DNA from: Phaeodactylibacter sp. | Lineage (GTDB): Bacteria > Bacteroidota > Bacteroidia > Chitinophagales > Saprospiraceae | Assembly: GCF_022763345.1 (NCBI RefSeq) | Contig: NZ_JALEGS010000014.1 | Span: forward strand, 62,001 to 126,000 | DNA length: 64,000 nucleotides | Direction: 5' to 3' | Shown here: positions 1 to 12,603 of the stretch, in pieces | Position numbering within the stretch: position 1 is the first letter of the stretch | Layout: the number at the start of each line of letters is the position of its first letter | Translations under genes and position numbers: made by a program | The notes under the pieces: model-generated | The model's database searches: none | What the model was told of the DNA's origin: nothing | Seen by the model: the letters and a program-made list of their open reading frames with translations, nothing else

Positions 1-2388
1 GACAACTATAAACGACACCGCGCCTGGCAGGTCTTTCCCGACCGCAGTACGCTCGCCGTTGATTACCAGAAGCAAAATGGGCGCTGGTTTCTCAAAAACA
101 TCAAGACGGAGCAGCACATCAGCCGCGCGGAGTTCCTCAGTCCGGGGCAGCCTGTCTTCCAACGCCTGAGCCACAATTACCGGCTTACCCGGCAGATTTG
201 GGTACAAGGTATTGAACCCGATGCATCCCCATTCGATGAGGCAGATGACCAACTGCTGCATGATCAGCGCGATGCACGCCTGGCCACCTTTCCTTTCGAA
301 TACAAAGACTCCCTTTGGCAGGCGTTTGAACAGACCGCGCGGTACCCTGAGTTAAGTGCCGGGGATGTGCAGTCGTTGGAGCGGAAAGGGCCGTTGCATC
401 AGCAGTGGAGCAGGTGGTTCGTCAAAGAGGAAATGCTCCCGCCTGCTGCCAATGCACAAGCCGATACGCTTTTGCTGCCCGATGGCAGGCTTATCGCTGA
501 TCCCTACCGGTGGATGGAGAGACGGGACAACCAAACCCAGGCCTACATCAATACCGAAAACTGCTACTTTTTCAATGAATACATCCCCTGGAAGCGGCAG
601 CAGTTTTCCGCTTTCCGCAAAATGCTAATGACGCTGGGGCGCTGCGATACCAATTCCACACCACCCAGGCATCCATATGTCTACCGGGATAACCGGGGCC
701 TGTTCCTGACCGATAGCAGCGGGAGTGATCCCAGAATGCTCCTCAGCTTCACCACTGACCTGCCTGATGGCAAAAGCTTACGCTCCTACCAGCCCAGTCC
801 GGAGTATGGGAGTCTTGCATTTACCCTGAGCAACGGTGATGCCTATGCCAACTCTGCCAGAATAAAAATGCTGGCCTCCAACCAGGTAGACTCCCTTTCT
901 GACCAGTTGTATGAAATGGAATGGCTTAGCGAAAACACGCTGGTCTATACCGTTGTGAATGAAAGCAAACGCGCCTATGCCTGCTATGCTTACCAGCCTC
1001 AGCACGGTGACAGACGACTGCTGTTTGAGGCGACTGACCCTGAGTTTGAATTAGAGCTATATGAAGTGCAGGGCACCCTGCTGCTCAGTTGTTTGAACAG
1101 CAATGGCAATGAATTATTCAGGATCAAAGAGGGTACCGAAGGTGTAGAACTCCTCCGCCTACATGGCACAGACTGGTACAGCACCGATTTCTATTTCGAC
1201 GAGGATTTGTACTACTTGGCAGCAAGGGATACCGCATTCCAATCCTGCATTCTAAAAACAGATGGCCATTCGGACCAAATACTCTGGACAGCCCCTCCTA
1301 CAGTAGCCCTTGACGAAGTACGTGCCACAGCGGACTACCTCCTGGTCAAAGCGATTGACCGGGCCATCGTCAAATTGTATTTATTTTCCAAAAATGGGGT
1401 ATTGCAGGACAGCCTCTCCCTGCCGGAACTTCATGGATCCGTGCAATTGGACAAAGTTACAGACTACGCTTCCAATACCTGCCGGTATTACTTTGAATCG
1501 CCCAATCAGCCCTTCACGCAGTATACTATTAATCTGGCTACCCGGCAGCTCACGGAACAACCAATTGATTGCCTGCGCAACCCACTGGAAGCCGCTTATG
1601 AAACCACCCTATATAAAGTCCCGGCGGAAGACGGAGAGCGGGTACCGCTGCGGCTCAGCTACCGGAGCGACTTCAAAAACCTGAAAACCACCAGAGGCGT
1701 GCTGCTATCCGTATATGGTGCCTACGGTGGCTTTAGCGAGGCCAACTTTGACGAGTACGAGCGCCTGCTGATGGACGAGGGCTATGTGGTGGCCCAGGCT
1801 AGCGTACGGGGCAGCCGTGCTAAAGGCTGGCAGTGGTACCGGGCGGGCCGGGGAGCTAACAAAACTGTTGGCATTTCAGACTACCTGGCCTGCGCCGCTT
1901 ACGTCCGTTATGAATTACACCTTCCCAGGACCTTTGCTTACGGGCAAAGTGCTGGGGGGCTGATCGCCGCCGCCGCCCTTAATGAGCACCCTCAGCTGTT
2001 TGACGCTGCTATTCTGGACTACCCCTTTCTCGATGCCCTCGGTATTTCCCTGGACAGCCTCCTACCGCTCACTAGCCTGGAATACCCGGAGTGGGGCTAC
2101 CCCGACCGGCCTGCAGAGCTTCAGGCGCTGCAGGCTTACTCGCCCTACCAAAACATCAAAGCACAGGCTTATCCGCCCATCCTGATGCTGGGCGGCCTCT
2201 ACGATTTGCAAACGCCCTACTGGCAAATCATGAAAGCAGCCGCCCGGTATCGCGCCCTGCAGACCAATGATGCTCCCATTCTTCTGCACTTAGGCAAGAA
2301 CTATCACCCAGGAGATATCCCCTACCGGACGCGGATCCGGGAGATGACATATCAGTATTTATTTCTTGAGCATGTGCTATCTCACTAA
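1..2388 (+). CDS. Oligopeptidase B-like S9 peptidase, 3' part of a fused gene (5' end outside window)
   Basis: The frame is open from base 1 to the TAA at 2386-2388, so the gene starts upstream and 795 residues are visible. From about visible residue 160 it is an S9A prolyl oligopeptidase of the oligopeptidase B type: the N-terminal PYRWME and ENCYFF motifs, a propeller region, then the alpha/beta-hydrolase with nucleophile Ser in GQSAGG, an Asp in GGLYDLQTPYW and a likely His in GKNYHPGD. It should cut short peptides after basic residues (family knowledge). The first ~140 visible residues are not peptidase; the stretch VDYQKQNGRWFLKNIK resembles the C-terminal part of Bacteroidota carboxypeptidase-regulatory-like surface proteins. 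A GTG at 367 could start a peptidase-only product, but the uninterrupted upstream frame favours a fusion. The His region is less canonical than the usual SGHGG-type motif. Confidence 0.8.
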   Translation, partial: DNYKRHRAWQVFPDRSTLAVDYQKQNGRWFLKNIKTEQHISRAEFLSPGQPVFQRLSHNYRLTRQIWVQGIEPDASPFDEADDQLLHDQRDARLATFPFEYKDSLWQAFEQTARYPELSAGDVQSLERKGPLHQQWSRWFVKEEMLPPAANAQADTLLLPDGRLIADPYRWMERRDNQTQAYINTENCYFFNEYIPWKRQQFSAFRKMLMTLGRCDTNSTPPRHPYVYRDNRGLFLTDSSGSDPRMLLSFTTDLPDGKSLRSYQPSPEYGSLAFTLSNGDAYANSARIKMLASNQVDSLSDQLYEMEWLSENTLVYTVVNESKRAYACYAYQPQHGDRRLLFEATDPEFELELYEVQGTLLLSCLNSNGNELFRIKEGTEGVELLRLHGTDWYSTDFYFDEDLYYLAARDTAFQSCILKTDGHSDQILWTAPPTVALDEVRATADYLLVKAIDRAIVKLYLFSKNGVLQDSLSLPELHGSVQLDKVTDYASNTCRYYFESPNQPFTQYTINLATRQLTEQPIDCLRNPLEAAYETTLYKVPAEDGERVPLRLSYRSDFKNLKTTRGVLLSVYGAYGGFSEANFDEYERLLMDEGYVVAQASVRGSRAKGWQWYRAGRGANKTVGISDYLACAAYVRYELHLPRTFAYGQSAGGLIAAAALNEHPQLFDAAILDYPFLDALGISLDSLLPLTSLEYPEWGYPDRPAELQALQAYSPYQNIKAQAYPPILMLGGLYDLQTPYWQIMKAAARYRALQTNDAPILLHLGKNYHPGDIPYRTRIREMTYQYLFLEHVLSH

Positions 2389-2411
2389 CAGTAAATGCTC
2401 AGAAGCGGACT

Positions 2412-3932
2412 TTAAAAATATAGCTCCACCGCTTCCCATTCCACAATACGCCGTTCTGTTGAAGAGAAATTGATGCCTACTGCAATTTTTTGCCGGAGCG
2501 AGTCCGCGTAGGGCTCAAGGTATCCTTTATCCTGAATTTGCTGAAGCGCTTCTCCCGCACTTTTATCCAATTTGAACTCAAGCGCATAAACACGATCAGC
2601 CGTTTCTACCAGCGCATCGCAGCGACCCCGGGAAGAATGTACTTCTGAGCGAATGTAGGTCCCTAACAATGAAAAAATCAAAGCTACTACAGCGTGGTAA
2701 AAATGCTCCGTTTGCCCTTTCCAATGATCGTAAGGAATTTCTGAAAAAGCCGAATTGATAATCTGAAAAGCTTCCTCTAAATGACCGGAGCGCATCGCCT
2801 CCCGCAACCGCAAGACCTTTGGCACCGGATTCTCAGACGGATAATCGAGGTACTCTTTCAAAAGCACTTCCTGAAGGGAATGCCGGACTTCCTGGTTGGG
2901 GTAATCCAGGGTATAAACCAAGTCTGCCGGCTCATAGTGCTTAATGGTGAGGTATCCCGTTTGAAAAAGGATGGGGATAGGCTGTAAATTACGAAGGTCG
3001 AAACTATTGAGGTCATGCTGGGTGGCCAGCGTATCCCTCAGGTTGAAATAGCTGCGCTTCTTCATTTCTTTTACGAGAAAGGTCGGTGTACCGGTCTCGA
3101 ACCAAAAATTTCGGTACTCTCCCCCACCCCGGAAAAAACTAAGAATAGAGAAGGGATTATACACTCTCTCTGTGCCGCCCCAGGAATAGCCATTGTACCA
3201 CCGCCGGACCTCCTCCTTATCCACGGTTTTCAAGGGCTGCGCAAAATAGTGCTCCAGCTCTTCCTGTGTGATGCCGAGCAAGGTTCGGGCCGGGGCCACG
3301 AGTGAAAGGTTGTACAGGTTGTTGAGGTCAGAAAAGATACTGACTTTACTGAAGGCCGAAACGCCGGTTATGAAAACGAGTTCCAGGTAGGGGTCGCTAT
3401 CTTTCATAACCGAATAAAACCATTTCAGTGTATCCCGGTTAGCTTCCGCCTTCTCAGGTTCGTCAAGGTAGTCGATAATCGGCTTGTCGTACTCATCAAT
3501 AAGCAATACCACTTTCTGACCAAAGTGATGATACGCTTTTTGAATGAGCTGTTGAAGCGGGTGCGTAAGTTCACGATTATCCAATTCAATCCCCAAGCTT
3601 TCGGCGGCTTCCTCCACGCCTTCCCGAATGGCTGCTTTGAGCTCGTTATGCTTGTAGTTGAAGGAGGCAAACCGCAACCAAATGACGGGCCAGTACTTCC
3701 CTTCCCAATCCCAGTGATTTTCAATCCAAAGCCCCTGAAATAACTCCTTGCTGCCTCTATACAGTTCATTTATGGTAGAAAGTAACAGGCTTTTGCCAAA
3801 GCGGCGGGGACGGGAGAGGAAGAAGTGTTTTCCTCCTTCAATAATCCGATGAAGATATTCCGTCTTATCCACATAAACATAGCCGCCTTCGCGCAACTCC
3901 CGAAAATCCTGTATGCCGATTGGATACTTCAT
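2412..3932 (-). CDS. AAA-ATPase-like / PD-(D/E)XK nuclease-like protein
   Basis: 506 residues, starting MKYPIGIQDF. The N-terminal half is the AAA-ATPase_like domain common in Bacteroidota, with a P-loop RPRRFGKS at residues 41-48 and a Walker B-like VVLLIDEYDKP near 140. The C-terminal ~90 residues carry a PD-(D/E)XK nuclease signature: RCDALVE followed by YALEFKLDKSAGEALQQI. This two-domain family is highly multiplied in Bacteroidota and some other phyla. Its function is not known; a defence or mobile-element role has been suggested but nothing next to this copy supports it. It converges on the peptidase gene (gap 23 bp) and is divergent from the TlpA-like gene. Length is normal for the family and the motifs are intact, so it is probably functional. 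Confidence 0.85.
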   Translation of the reverse strand: MKYPIGIQDFRELREGGYVYVDKTEYLHRIIEGGKHFFLSRPRRFGKSLLLSTINELYRGSKELFQGLWIENHWDWEGKYWPVIWLRFASFNYKHNELKAAIREGVEEAAESLGIELDNRELTHPLQQLIQKAYHHFGQKVVLLIDEYDKPIIDYLDEPEKAEANRDTLKWFYSVMKDSDPYLELVFITGVSAFSKVSIFSDLNNLYNLSLVAPARTLLGITQEELEHYFAQPLKTVDKEEVRRWYNGYSWGGTERVYNPFSILSFFRGGGEYRNFWFETGTPTFLVKEMKKRSYFNLRDTLATQHDLNSFDLRNLQPIPILFQTGYLTIKHYEPADLVYTLDYPNQEVRHSLQEVLLKEYLDYPSENPVPKVLRLREAMRSGHLEEAFQIINSAFSEIPYDHWKGQTEHFYHAVVALIFSLLGTYIRSEVHSSRGRCDALVETADRVYALEFKLDKSAGEALQQIQDKGYLEPYADSLRQKIAVGINFSSTERRIVEWEAVELYF

Positions 3933-4144
3933 ACGTTCAAAGATAAGAAATTAATGCCGCTACTACCCGAGATTTACCTCCCAACTCCTCCCTCACTTCC
4001 ATCAGGGCAAACCCTGGTGAAGTTACCCCTTTTTCTACCGGCCAGGAGGACAAAAAAGTTCCCGGCAGTACGGAATTCGCCGGGGCTTACTTTACAGGTA
4101 CTCTACAATTTTTCCGTATTTTTAGAGCAGAAACCCACACTATT

Positions 4145-5704
4145 ATGAAAAAACTACATCTCCCATTACTGATACTCGCCTTTCTGTCCGTGCTCTCTTA
4201 CCGAAGTTTATTGGCTCAGATCACCATTATTGGGCAGATGCCCGCCGACTATCCCTTTCAAAACATTCTCTACACCAATGCAGGCGAATTCGAGCTGCCC
4301 CGAGCTTACGATACGCTGTTGTTAAAAAAGCAGTCCTTCCGACTGAGCCTTCCGGCTGAAAAGATGCGGGCGGTAACTATCGGGCTGCCGCAGGAGTACG
4401 CCCCCCAACCCAGGCAGTACCACACCTTTTACCTGTATCCCGGCGATAGCGTTCAGCTGGATTTTCAGTACCTCTCTGGTAGTCGGGAACTTGAATTGCA
4501 CGTACAGGGCCCTAATGCAGCTGGCTACGAAGCCCGGGCTGTTTTCGACCGGCAATACTCCCCTCCTATCCGGTTTTTGCAGCCGTTTTATGACCTCCAG
4601 CCCACGCTGCCAAACATACAGAATACCATCATTGCTAAAATTGAATCCATCCTTCACCCTTACGACAGTTTGCTGCACAGGGATGAGATTGATACCGCTT
4701 TTCACGCGATTGTAAGCGCGCACTTCCGGGAGTACATCTGTCAGAGCCTCATCAATAGCCTGTACCATGACCAGTGGGGGAAATCTGACGAGGCGCTTAC
4801 TACAGAGAAAAAAATTAACCTTTCGGAACAGCTCCTCCGGTATGGGAAGCCCGCAGCAGCTTCTCCTTTTCGGGACGCAGCATATGCGTTTCGCCGTATC
4901 GACCGGCTTCGCTACGAATGGCTCCGGGCACTGAAAGCTGAACGATACGCAAACCTGCCCGATACTACAGTGGAAGTTAATGGGCAACTCTTTTACATCC
5001 CTGCGAAATATGCACCTGCTATTTTGGAACCCAATGATACACTACGTGAATTTTTGCTGGCCCGCTACCTGCATTTTTCCTACTCCTCGCTGATTGGCCC
5101 GGAATTTGACCGTACACGGGAGCCTGTGTTGGCTTACTTCAAGACTATCTACCCGTCGAGCCGCTACTTGCAGCCCTTATCTGCTGCCCGCAATAAGAAC
5201 CCGGTTCGCTACGCCGAAATCGTTCAGGAATCAGAACCGCAACCGCCTCCGCCCCACGATCAGCCCTGGCGCACAGGCATCATAGACGATATTGGCAGGA
5301 TGACGGATTTCACTTTTGTGAATCAGGGAGTTAACCTGAAATTAGGCAAGTACTACATCGACCTCTGGGCTACCTGGTGCAAGCCTTGTCTGCAAGGTTT
5401 TGCCAATAACAAAGCTGCCGATAGCCTACTCAATGCCAACGGGTACAACCGATTGTATATTTCAATTGATGATCCGGATTATCATTATTCGCGATGGGTG
5501 GAAACGATTGAACGCTATCAGCTTAACGGGCGCCATGTGTTGGCGGGGACGGTATTGCGAAAATGGATTGCTGAACAGTTTTATGGAGGTGGCCCAATTG
5601 TCCTCCCCCGGCACCTACTGCTGATCGATGGGCAGGTTGTGGAGCCCTATGTCCCCGGGCCGGCGGACTTGAGAGGGCTGGAGGAGAAACTGCGATCGTA
5701 TTGA
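4145..5704 (+). CDS. TlpA-like thioredoxin-fold protein, exported
   Basis: 519 residues with an N-terminal signal peptide (MKKLHLPLLILAFLSVLS, cleavage likely after a residue near LLAQ). Residues ~25-390 form a poorly conserved beta-rich and helical region like the DUF4369-type N-terminal halves of Bacteroidota TlpA proteins. The C-terminal thioredoxin domain has the redox motif ATWCKPC with Cys412 and Cys415, followed by YISIDD and a region ending IVLPRHLLLIDG in which the cis-Pro loop is expected. Such proteins act in the periplasm as thiol-disulfide reductases, for example in cytochrome c maturation or protein repair (family knowledge); the substrate cannot be told. It stands alone between divergent and codirectional neighbours. 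Confidence 0.8.
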   Translation: MKKLHLPLLILAFLSVLSYRSLLAQITIIGQMPADYPFQNILYTNAGEFELPRAYDTLLLKKQSFRLSLPAEKMRAVTIGLPQEYAPQPRQYHTFYLYPGDSVQLDFQYLSGSRELELHVQGPNAAGYEARAVFDRQYSPPIRFLQPFYDLQPTLPNIQNTIIAKIESILHPYDSLLHRDEIDTAFHAIVSAHFREYICQSLINSLYHDQWGKSDEALTTEKKINLSEQLLRYGKPAAASPFRDAAYAFRRIDRLRYEWLRALKAERYANLPDTTVEVNGQLFYIPAKYAPAILEPNDTLREFLLARYLHFSYSSLIGPEFDRTREPVLAYFKTIYPSSRYLQPLSAARNKNPVRYAEIVQESEPQPPPPHDQPWRTGIIDDIGRMTDFTFVNQGVNLKLGKYYIDLWATWCKPCLQGFANNKAADSLLNANGYNRLYISIDDPDYHYSRWVETIERYQLNGRHVLAGTVLRKWIAEQFYGGGPIVLPRHLLLIDGQVVEPYVPGPADLRGLEEKLRSY

Positions 5705-5812
5705 AATTCCTTTTCCTGTCGGTGCTGGCTAAAAGGTAGGTTTAAATTATTTCGAACCGGAAGCGATAAAACTCCGGGATCGTTTATGATCTAAAACCTT
5801 AAGCAAGCTAAC

Positions 5813-5829
5813 GCAAGGTTAACCCTTGC
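5813..5829 (+). terminator. Small hairpin downstream of the TlpA-like gene
   Basis: GCAAGG and CCTTGC form a 6-bp stem around a TTAAC loop, about 110 bp after the TlpA-like stop. The following sequence is only moderately T-rich (TCTGATTTCTT), so termination is possible but not certain. Confidence 0.25.
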
Positions 5830-5893
5830 TCTGATTTCTTCCCACATGACGGAAGACCGTATTTTCGGTCAAATCATCAACTGAATCATTGTT

Positions 5894-6586
5894 ATGAAAA
5901 CATATACTATATGCTTACTATCTGTCTTTGTGCTCCAAAGCTGCAGCCGCAGCCTCGTCTACAGCCCTGCGGTCAGCCTACCTTTCCGACCGCTTTCAGA
6001 AAACCAGATCGACTTGCAGGGCAGTGCTGAGCTTTTACCCGAAACCCGACCTTCCCACAGTGAAGGTTTAGCTGCTCCTGGCATTAGTGGACAACTGACT
6101 TATGGATTCTCAGATCGTCTGGCCATTGGTCTACGCGGCTGGGCAGCTACCCGGAACTGGAACAGCAATCTACGCACCGGCTATAGCCTGCATGCACAAT
6201 ACCGATGGCAACGCGCTCCAAACCAGAGTTTATATCTCATCCCGCGGGTCGGTATGGCACTAAATGGCAACTGGATAGAGGGATTGGGGCTTAGCCACTC
6301 AATAATCTGGAAGCATCAGCCCCTCGAAAAACTAAGTTATTATTTTGGCTTTGGCGCTGCTTTCGGGCATACTGCATTTAATGGTCAGGATATCCGCATT
6401 ACGGTTAACCGAAGTCCAATGGGTTTTGCAGGACTCGCTCATCTTGGCATACAATGGGCTTTCGCTGAAAAGGCATATCTCAACCTGGAGGCGAACCCCA
6501 TTTTATTCTTCAATGCTTATGACCAGGAAAACGGATTGTTACTATCGCCACAATTGAGCATTGGATACACCCTGGGGCCACATTAA
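5894..6586 (+). CDS. Small outer-membrane-associated lipoprotein, function unknown
   Basis: 230 residues. The start gives a lipoprotein signal with lipobox LQSC (Cys17). The remainder is rich in alternating hydrophobic and aromatic strands (for example GFSDRLAIGLRGWAAT, YLIPRVGMALNGNW, LGIQWAFAEKAYLNLE) and ends in a strand with terminal GYTLGPH, which looks like a small beta-barrel or barrel-like surface protein. I do not recognise a named family. No operon partner: the next gene on this strand starts 200 bp later. A function cannot be assigned. Confidence 0.7.
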   Translation: MKTYTICLLSVFVLQSCSRSLVYSPAVSLPFRPLSENQIDLQGSAELLPETRPSHSEGLAAPGISGQLTYGFSDRLAIGLRGWAATRNWNSNLRTGYSLHAQYRWQRAPNQSLYLIPRVGMALNGNWIEGLGLSHSIIWKHQPLEKLSYYFGFGAAFGHTAFNGQDIRITVNRSPMGFAGLAHLGIQWAFAEKAYLNLEANPILFFNAYDQENGLLLSPQLSIGYTLGPH

Positions 6587-6789
6587 CCTGAACGATTGCT
6601 TACCCTAAGCTCATCTAAAAATGCATGAGCATCTGTTTTACAGAGACCTTCGCTGATGCCCGTATGCTCGCCTAGTGTGCCCTCTGTGCTCTTTTCCGGC
6701 CGAACCTGCTGACCAAGGAATTTGGCATAAAGCAGTATCCCCCCAATTTCCGTACCTTAGCCCCTCAAACAAAGCCAAGCCATCCGTAT

Positions 6790-9763
<2,974 letters not shown>

Positions 9764-9869
9764 TTTCCCCAGCTTAACTTTGGTAGTGAACGTTCAAAAG
9801 CTTTGCATTACCGAAGGGCTGCGAGGGTGATATGCAAGATTTAATGTTTTCGGCCAGTTGCTCTGGTGC

Positions 9870-9914
9870 GCAAAAAAAATGTTGGATGCTCCAAAGCAGG
9901 AACATCCAACATTT
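9870..9914 (-). terminator. Strong intrinsic terminator ending the SusC/SusD/LamG operon
   Basis: A perfect 12-bp stem AAATGTTGGATG / CATCCAACATTT (9877-9888 with 9903-9914) surrounds a 14-nt loop. Read on the minus strand it is followed by eight T residues (A-run 9872-9879 on the plus strand). It lies 26 bp after the LamG gene stop. On the plus strand the T tract is weak, so any effect on ligA transcripts is secondary. Confidence 0.9.
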
Positions 9915-9939
9915 AAATTATCATAAGCTGTTTTAAAAC

Positions 9940-11022
9940 TTACGATTCGTCATCAATGATTTGCTGGATTTCTTCCTGGGTCAGCGCCCTGTTGAAAATC
10001 CGCAATTCATCCAGTTGACTTACGTCAGAGTTATGGTTCCAGTGTGTGAAGTTTGGTGCGCCAGACATGATTGACATGATTTCAACACCTTCCCAGCTAG
10101 GACCAGCAAAGTCACCCGTTCTCACCACGTTTCCGTTGATGTAGACTGTGTTGCCTTCCGGGGAAATGGTGAAAGCAAGGTGCTGCCAGTCGGTGTCCAC
10201 TGCCGGATTCAGGCTGGCATCCTGACCACCATCAAACCAACTATTCCCCTCGCCAGTGCCGGCATTCAGCTTGAATACCTGATTGTCTCCTCCAGCTTCT
10301 CTGAAGAATTTAAATCCATTGTTCAAGGTAGCAGGGGGAGCATCCTCCCCTTCAGGCCCCATAACAAGGACACCGGCGCGGTTGGGCTCTGCATTCAACT
10401 TATACCACATTACAGCTGTAAATTCCTCATTGACCAGCCCTGCTGCCGGAAATGTGAGGTACGCGCCTTCTGCACCAGCATAGGCGCCAGTTCCAACTTT
10501 GGCATCTGTAGTAAATCCTGGGCTACCTACTTCCGTAGCAGGTGTCAGGGTAAGCAGCTCCAGATACTCATTGTCAAAAGGCATGTAGAACACTTCACCG
10601 TCATACTTAGCGCTATAAGGTTCTGTTTTTTCGAAGTCTACTGAAGCGGAGCCTGTTTTGCCCTCTCCATCCACTGCCGTAATGGTCAGGGTGTGCGGGC
10701 CATTGGTTAGATCTTCATAGACTACATCTTCAACTACCCTTCTAAAATCTTTGAAATTAGACAAGGTGGCAAAAGTCGTACCATCTAACTGTAGGGTAAC
10801 CTCTTCCAGAAAGATGTCATCAGTCACTTCGAAGCTAACTGTAATGTCGGTCAGGTCTTCTACCACCCGAATCAGAGTCCCGTTTGCAGGGAAATTGATG
10901 GTCACCTCCGGGTTTTCCGTATCGGAACCAGCCTCTACGGGAGTGATATCATCGATGTAGCCTTCGTCACAACCAAAAGCTAACACGATGACAAAAAGCC
11001 AAATATATTTTGAGAGTTTCAT
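9940..11022 (-). CDS. LamG-domain surface lipoprotein of the PUL, candidate glycan-binding protein
   Basis: 360 residues. Lipoprotein signal with lipobox AFGC (Cys18) followed by acidic DEG, which fits surface lipoproteins of Bacteroidota. Residues ~35-135 form an Ig-like domain (NPEVTINFPANGTLI ... GPHTLTITAVDGEGKTGSAS). Residues ~145-355 form a concanavalin A-like LamG/laminin-G_3 domain (FTAVMWYKLNAEPNRAGVLV, DWQHLAFTISPEGNTVYING, LDELRIFNRALTQEEI). It is the third gene after SusC and SusD (gaps 9 and 15 bp), the place where SusE/SusF-type surface glycan-binding proteins sit, so I infer glycan capture at the cell surface. No catalytic residues were recognised. The substrate is not shown by the sequence. 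Confidence 0.85.
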   Translation of the reverse strand: MKLSKYIWLFVIVLAFGCDEGYIDDITPVEAGSDTENPEVTINFPANGTLIRVVEDLTDITVSFEVTDDIFLEEVTLQLDGTTFATLSNFKDFRRVVEDVVYEDLTNGPHTLTITAVDGEGKTGSASVDFEKTEPYSAKYDGEVFYMPFDNEYLELLTLTPATEVGSPGFTTDAKVGTGAYAGAEGAYLTFPAAGLVNEEFTAVMWYKLNAEPNRAGVLVMGPEGEDAPPATLNNGFKFFREAGGDNQVFKLNAGTGEGNSWFDGGQDASLNPAVDTDWQHLAFTISPEGNTVYINGNVVRTGDFAGPSWEGVEIMSIMSGAPNFTHWNHNSDVSQLDELRIFNRALTQEEIQQIIDDES

Positions 11023-11037
11023 ATCAAATTGTTGTTA

Positions 11038-12594
11038 TTATTCATTGTTGTTGTGGTCCTTCAATTGCGGCAGCAGGTCTAGCTGCAACAGTGGGTACGG
11101 CAGATACCGCTCGTTCCGCTGGTAGGTTACCTGCTCACCATTTATTTCATGGTCAAGCTCCTCAATGCGATCGTGCCGCACCAGGTCATAGAACCGGTGG
11201 CCCCATTCCATTGCCAATTCTGCATACTTTTCATCCAAAACAGCATCCAGGTCGACAGAAGTTAAGGCAGGCATTCCTGCTCTTTCTCGCACCATATTGA
11301 CCGCTTCCTCTGCGCTCATCACACTGCTTGATGCTCCGGAAACCAGTGCTTCTGCGTGCATAAGCAGCACCTCTGCATACCGAATGACCCGGAAGTTGTT
11401 GTTATCTCCGAAAGTCGTTCTGCCCGGTGTGTATTGATTCGAAGGCATGTAGTGCTTCGCGCTCTGGAAGTTATACCTCGGGTGATTGTTGAAAATGTCT
11501 CCATCAGGTGAAACATTGGTAACAAAATCAGGTAGCGGGCTGTATTGAGGATCGCTTTCGAGGCTTGCTATCCCGTCAGGCGTAAAGTTCACACTACCAA
11601 TAAGGCGCGTTTCTTCACCCCGGTCAAGCATAAACTTGATAAACTTCTCATTAGGCTCCCAGAAGCCCCAGCCTCCACCGATGCCTTCTACTGCAGGTGA
11701 GTAGCTTGAAGGCCCGAAGAAGTTCCACAGATAGCGGGTATTGGTACCTGAGCTCTGCCCAAAATCGGAGTACTGCAGTTCCAGAATGCTTTCGTTGCTG
11801 TTCTTGCCCGGAATATTAAAGGCGTCGTAAAAATCCGGATACAGTTCAAAAAGCCCAGAACTGATGATCTCATCGGTTGCGTTTACCGTTTCCTGCCAGT
11901 TCTTCAACTCCAGGTTTGCGTAGGCTTTAATGGCCAGTGCAGCATATCTGGTTATGCCATTTTGAATATCTGTCCGTTGGTTAGGACGGGCATCGGGCAG
12001 GTCAGGAATCGCCAGATCCATCTGATCTGAAATATGTTGCATGACTTCTTCAAACTCAGCTATTTCCATATCAACAAGTGTTGTAGGATCACTTGATTCG
12101 AAGATGAACAAATCGCCCCACAAACGGGCGGCCTGTAAATAGGCAAAGGCTCTCATCACACGGATTTCCGCGATGTACTGATCAGCCAGCTGAGCGTCAG
12201 CTCCATTCTCCTTGAACCTGTTGATACCCTCAATCAGACCATTGGAGTTGATAATATCTCCATAAAGGTTGAGCCAGCTGGAGTTGTACATCCAAAAGCT
12301 CCTATCGTAGCGGAACGCATCCGTTTCTATGAGCGGGAATTGGTCGCCAGCAGCATTCACATCATCTCCTCTGACACTTATCAGGGGGTAAGTTTCCCAC
12401 TGTAGGAAGTTGAATTCGCCATAAGCGCCCTGAATAAGGAAAACCATATCCTCAGACCTGGTGTAGTCTACTTCCTCAGCAGGCTGCACATTTTGCAATG
12501 GCTCGTCGACAATGTCTTGGCACGAAGGCAGTATTATTGCAGAAAGCAACAATGCCGTCGTAACTTTAAATACTATTTTTATAGTCTTCATCAT
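11038..12594 (-). CDS. susD: SusD/RagB-family starch-binding-like outer-membrane lipoprotein
   Basis: 518 residues. Lipoprotein signal with lipobox LPSC (Cys25). The body has the helical SusD/RagB layout: VDYTRSEDMVFLIQGAYGEF near the start, AEIRVMRAFAYLQAARLWGD, the TPR-like middle part, and the C-terminal NFRVIRYAEVLLMHAEAL and ELAMEWGHRFYDLVRHDRI motifs that mark the family. SusD proteins form the lid of the SusC pore and hand oligosaccharide to it. The gene follows SusC by 9 bp and precedes the LamG lipoprotein by 15 bp, so all three should be one transcript. Two Met codons stand at the start; either gives the same mature lipoprotein. The gene symbol is used in the family sense. Confidence 0.95.
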   Translation of the reverse strand: MMKTIKIVFKVTTALLLSAIILPSCQDIVDEPLQNVQPAEEVDYTRSEDMVFLIQGAYGEFNFLQWETYPLISVRGDDVNAAGDQFPLIETDAFRYDRSFWMYNSSWLNLYGDIINSNGLIEGINRFKENGADAQLADQYIAEIRVMRAFAYLQAARLWGDLFIFESSDPTTLVDMEIAEFEEVMQHISDQMDLAIPDLPDARPNQRTDIQNGITRYAALAIKAYANLELKNWQETVNATDEIISSGLFELYPDFYDAFNIPGKNSNESILELQYSDFGQSSGTNTRYLWNFFGPSSYSPAVEGIGGGWGFWEPNEKFIKFMLDRGEETRLIGSVNFTPDGIASLESDPQYSPLPDFVTNVSPDGDIFNNHPRYNFQSAKHYMPSNQYTPGRTTFGDNNNFRVIRYAEVLLMHAEALVSGASSSVMSAEEAVNMVRERAGMPALTSVDLDAVLDEKYAELAMEWGHRFYDLVRHDRIEELDHEINGEQVTYQRNERYLPYPLLQLDLLPQLKDHNNNE

Positions 12595-12603
12595 TTCAAA
12601 AAT

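Noticed and set aside
2412..3932. AAA-ATPase/PD-(D/E)XK protein as a phage-defence system
   Set aside because: It is a single gene of a widespread multicopy family of unknown role; nothing adjacent supports defence.
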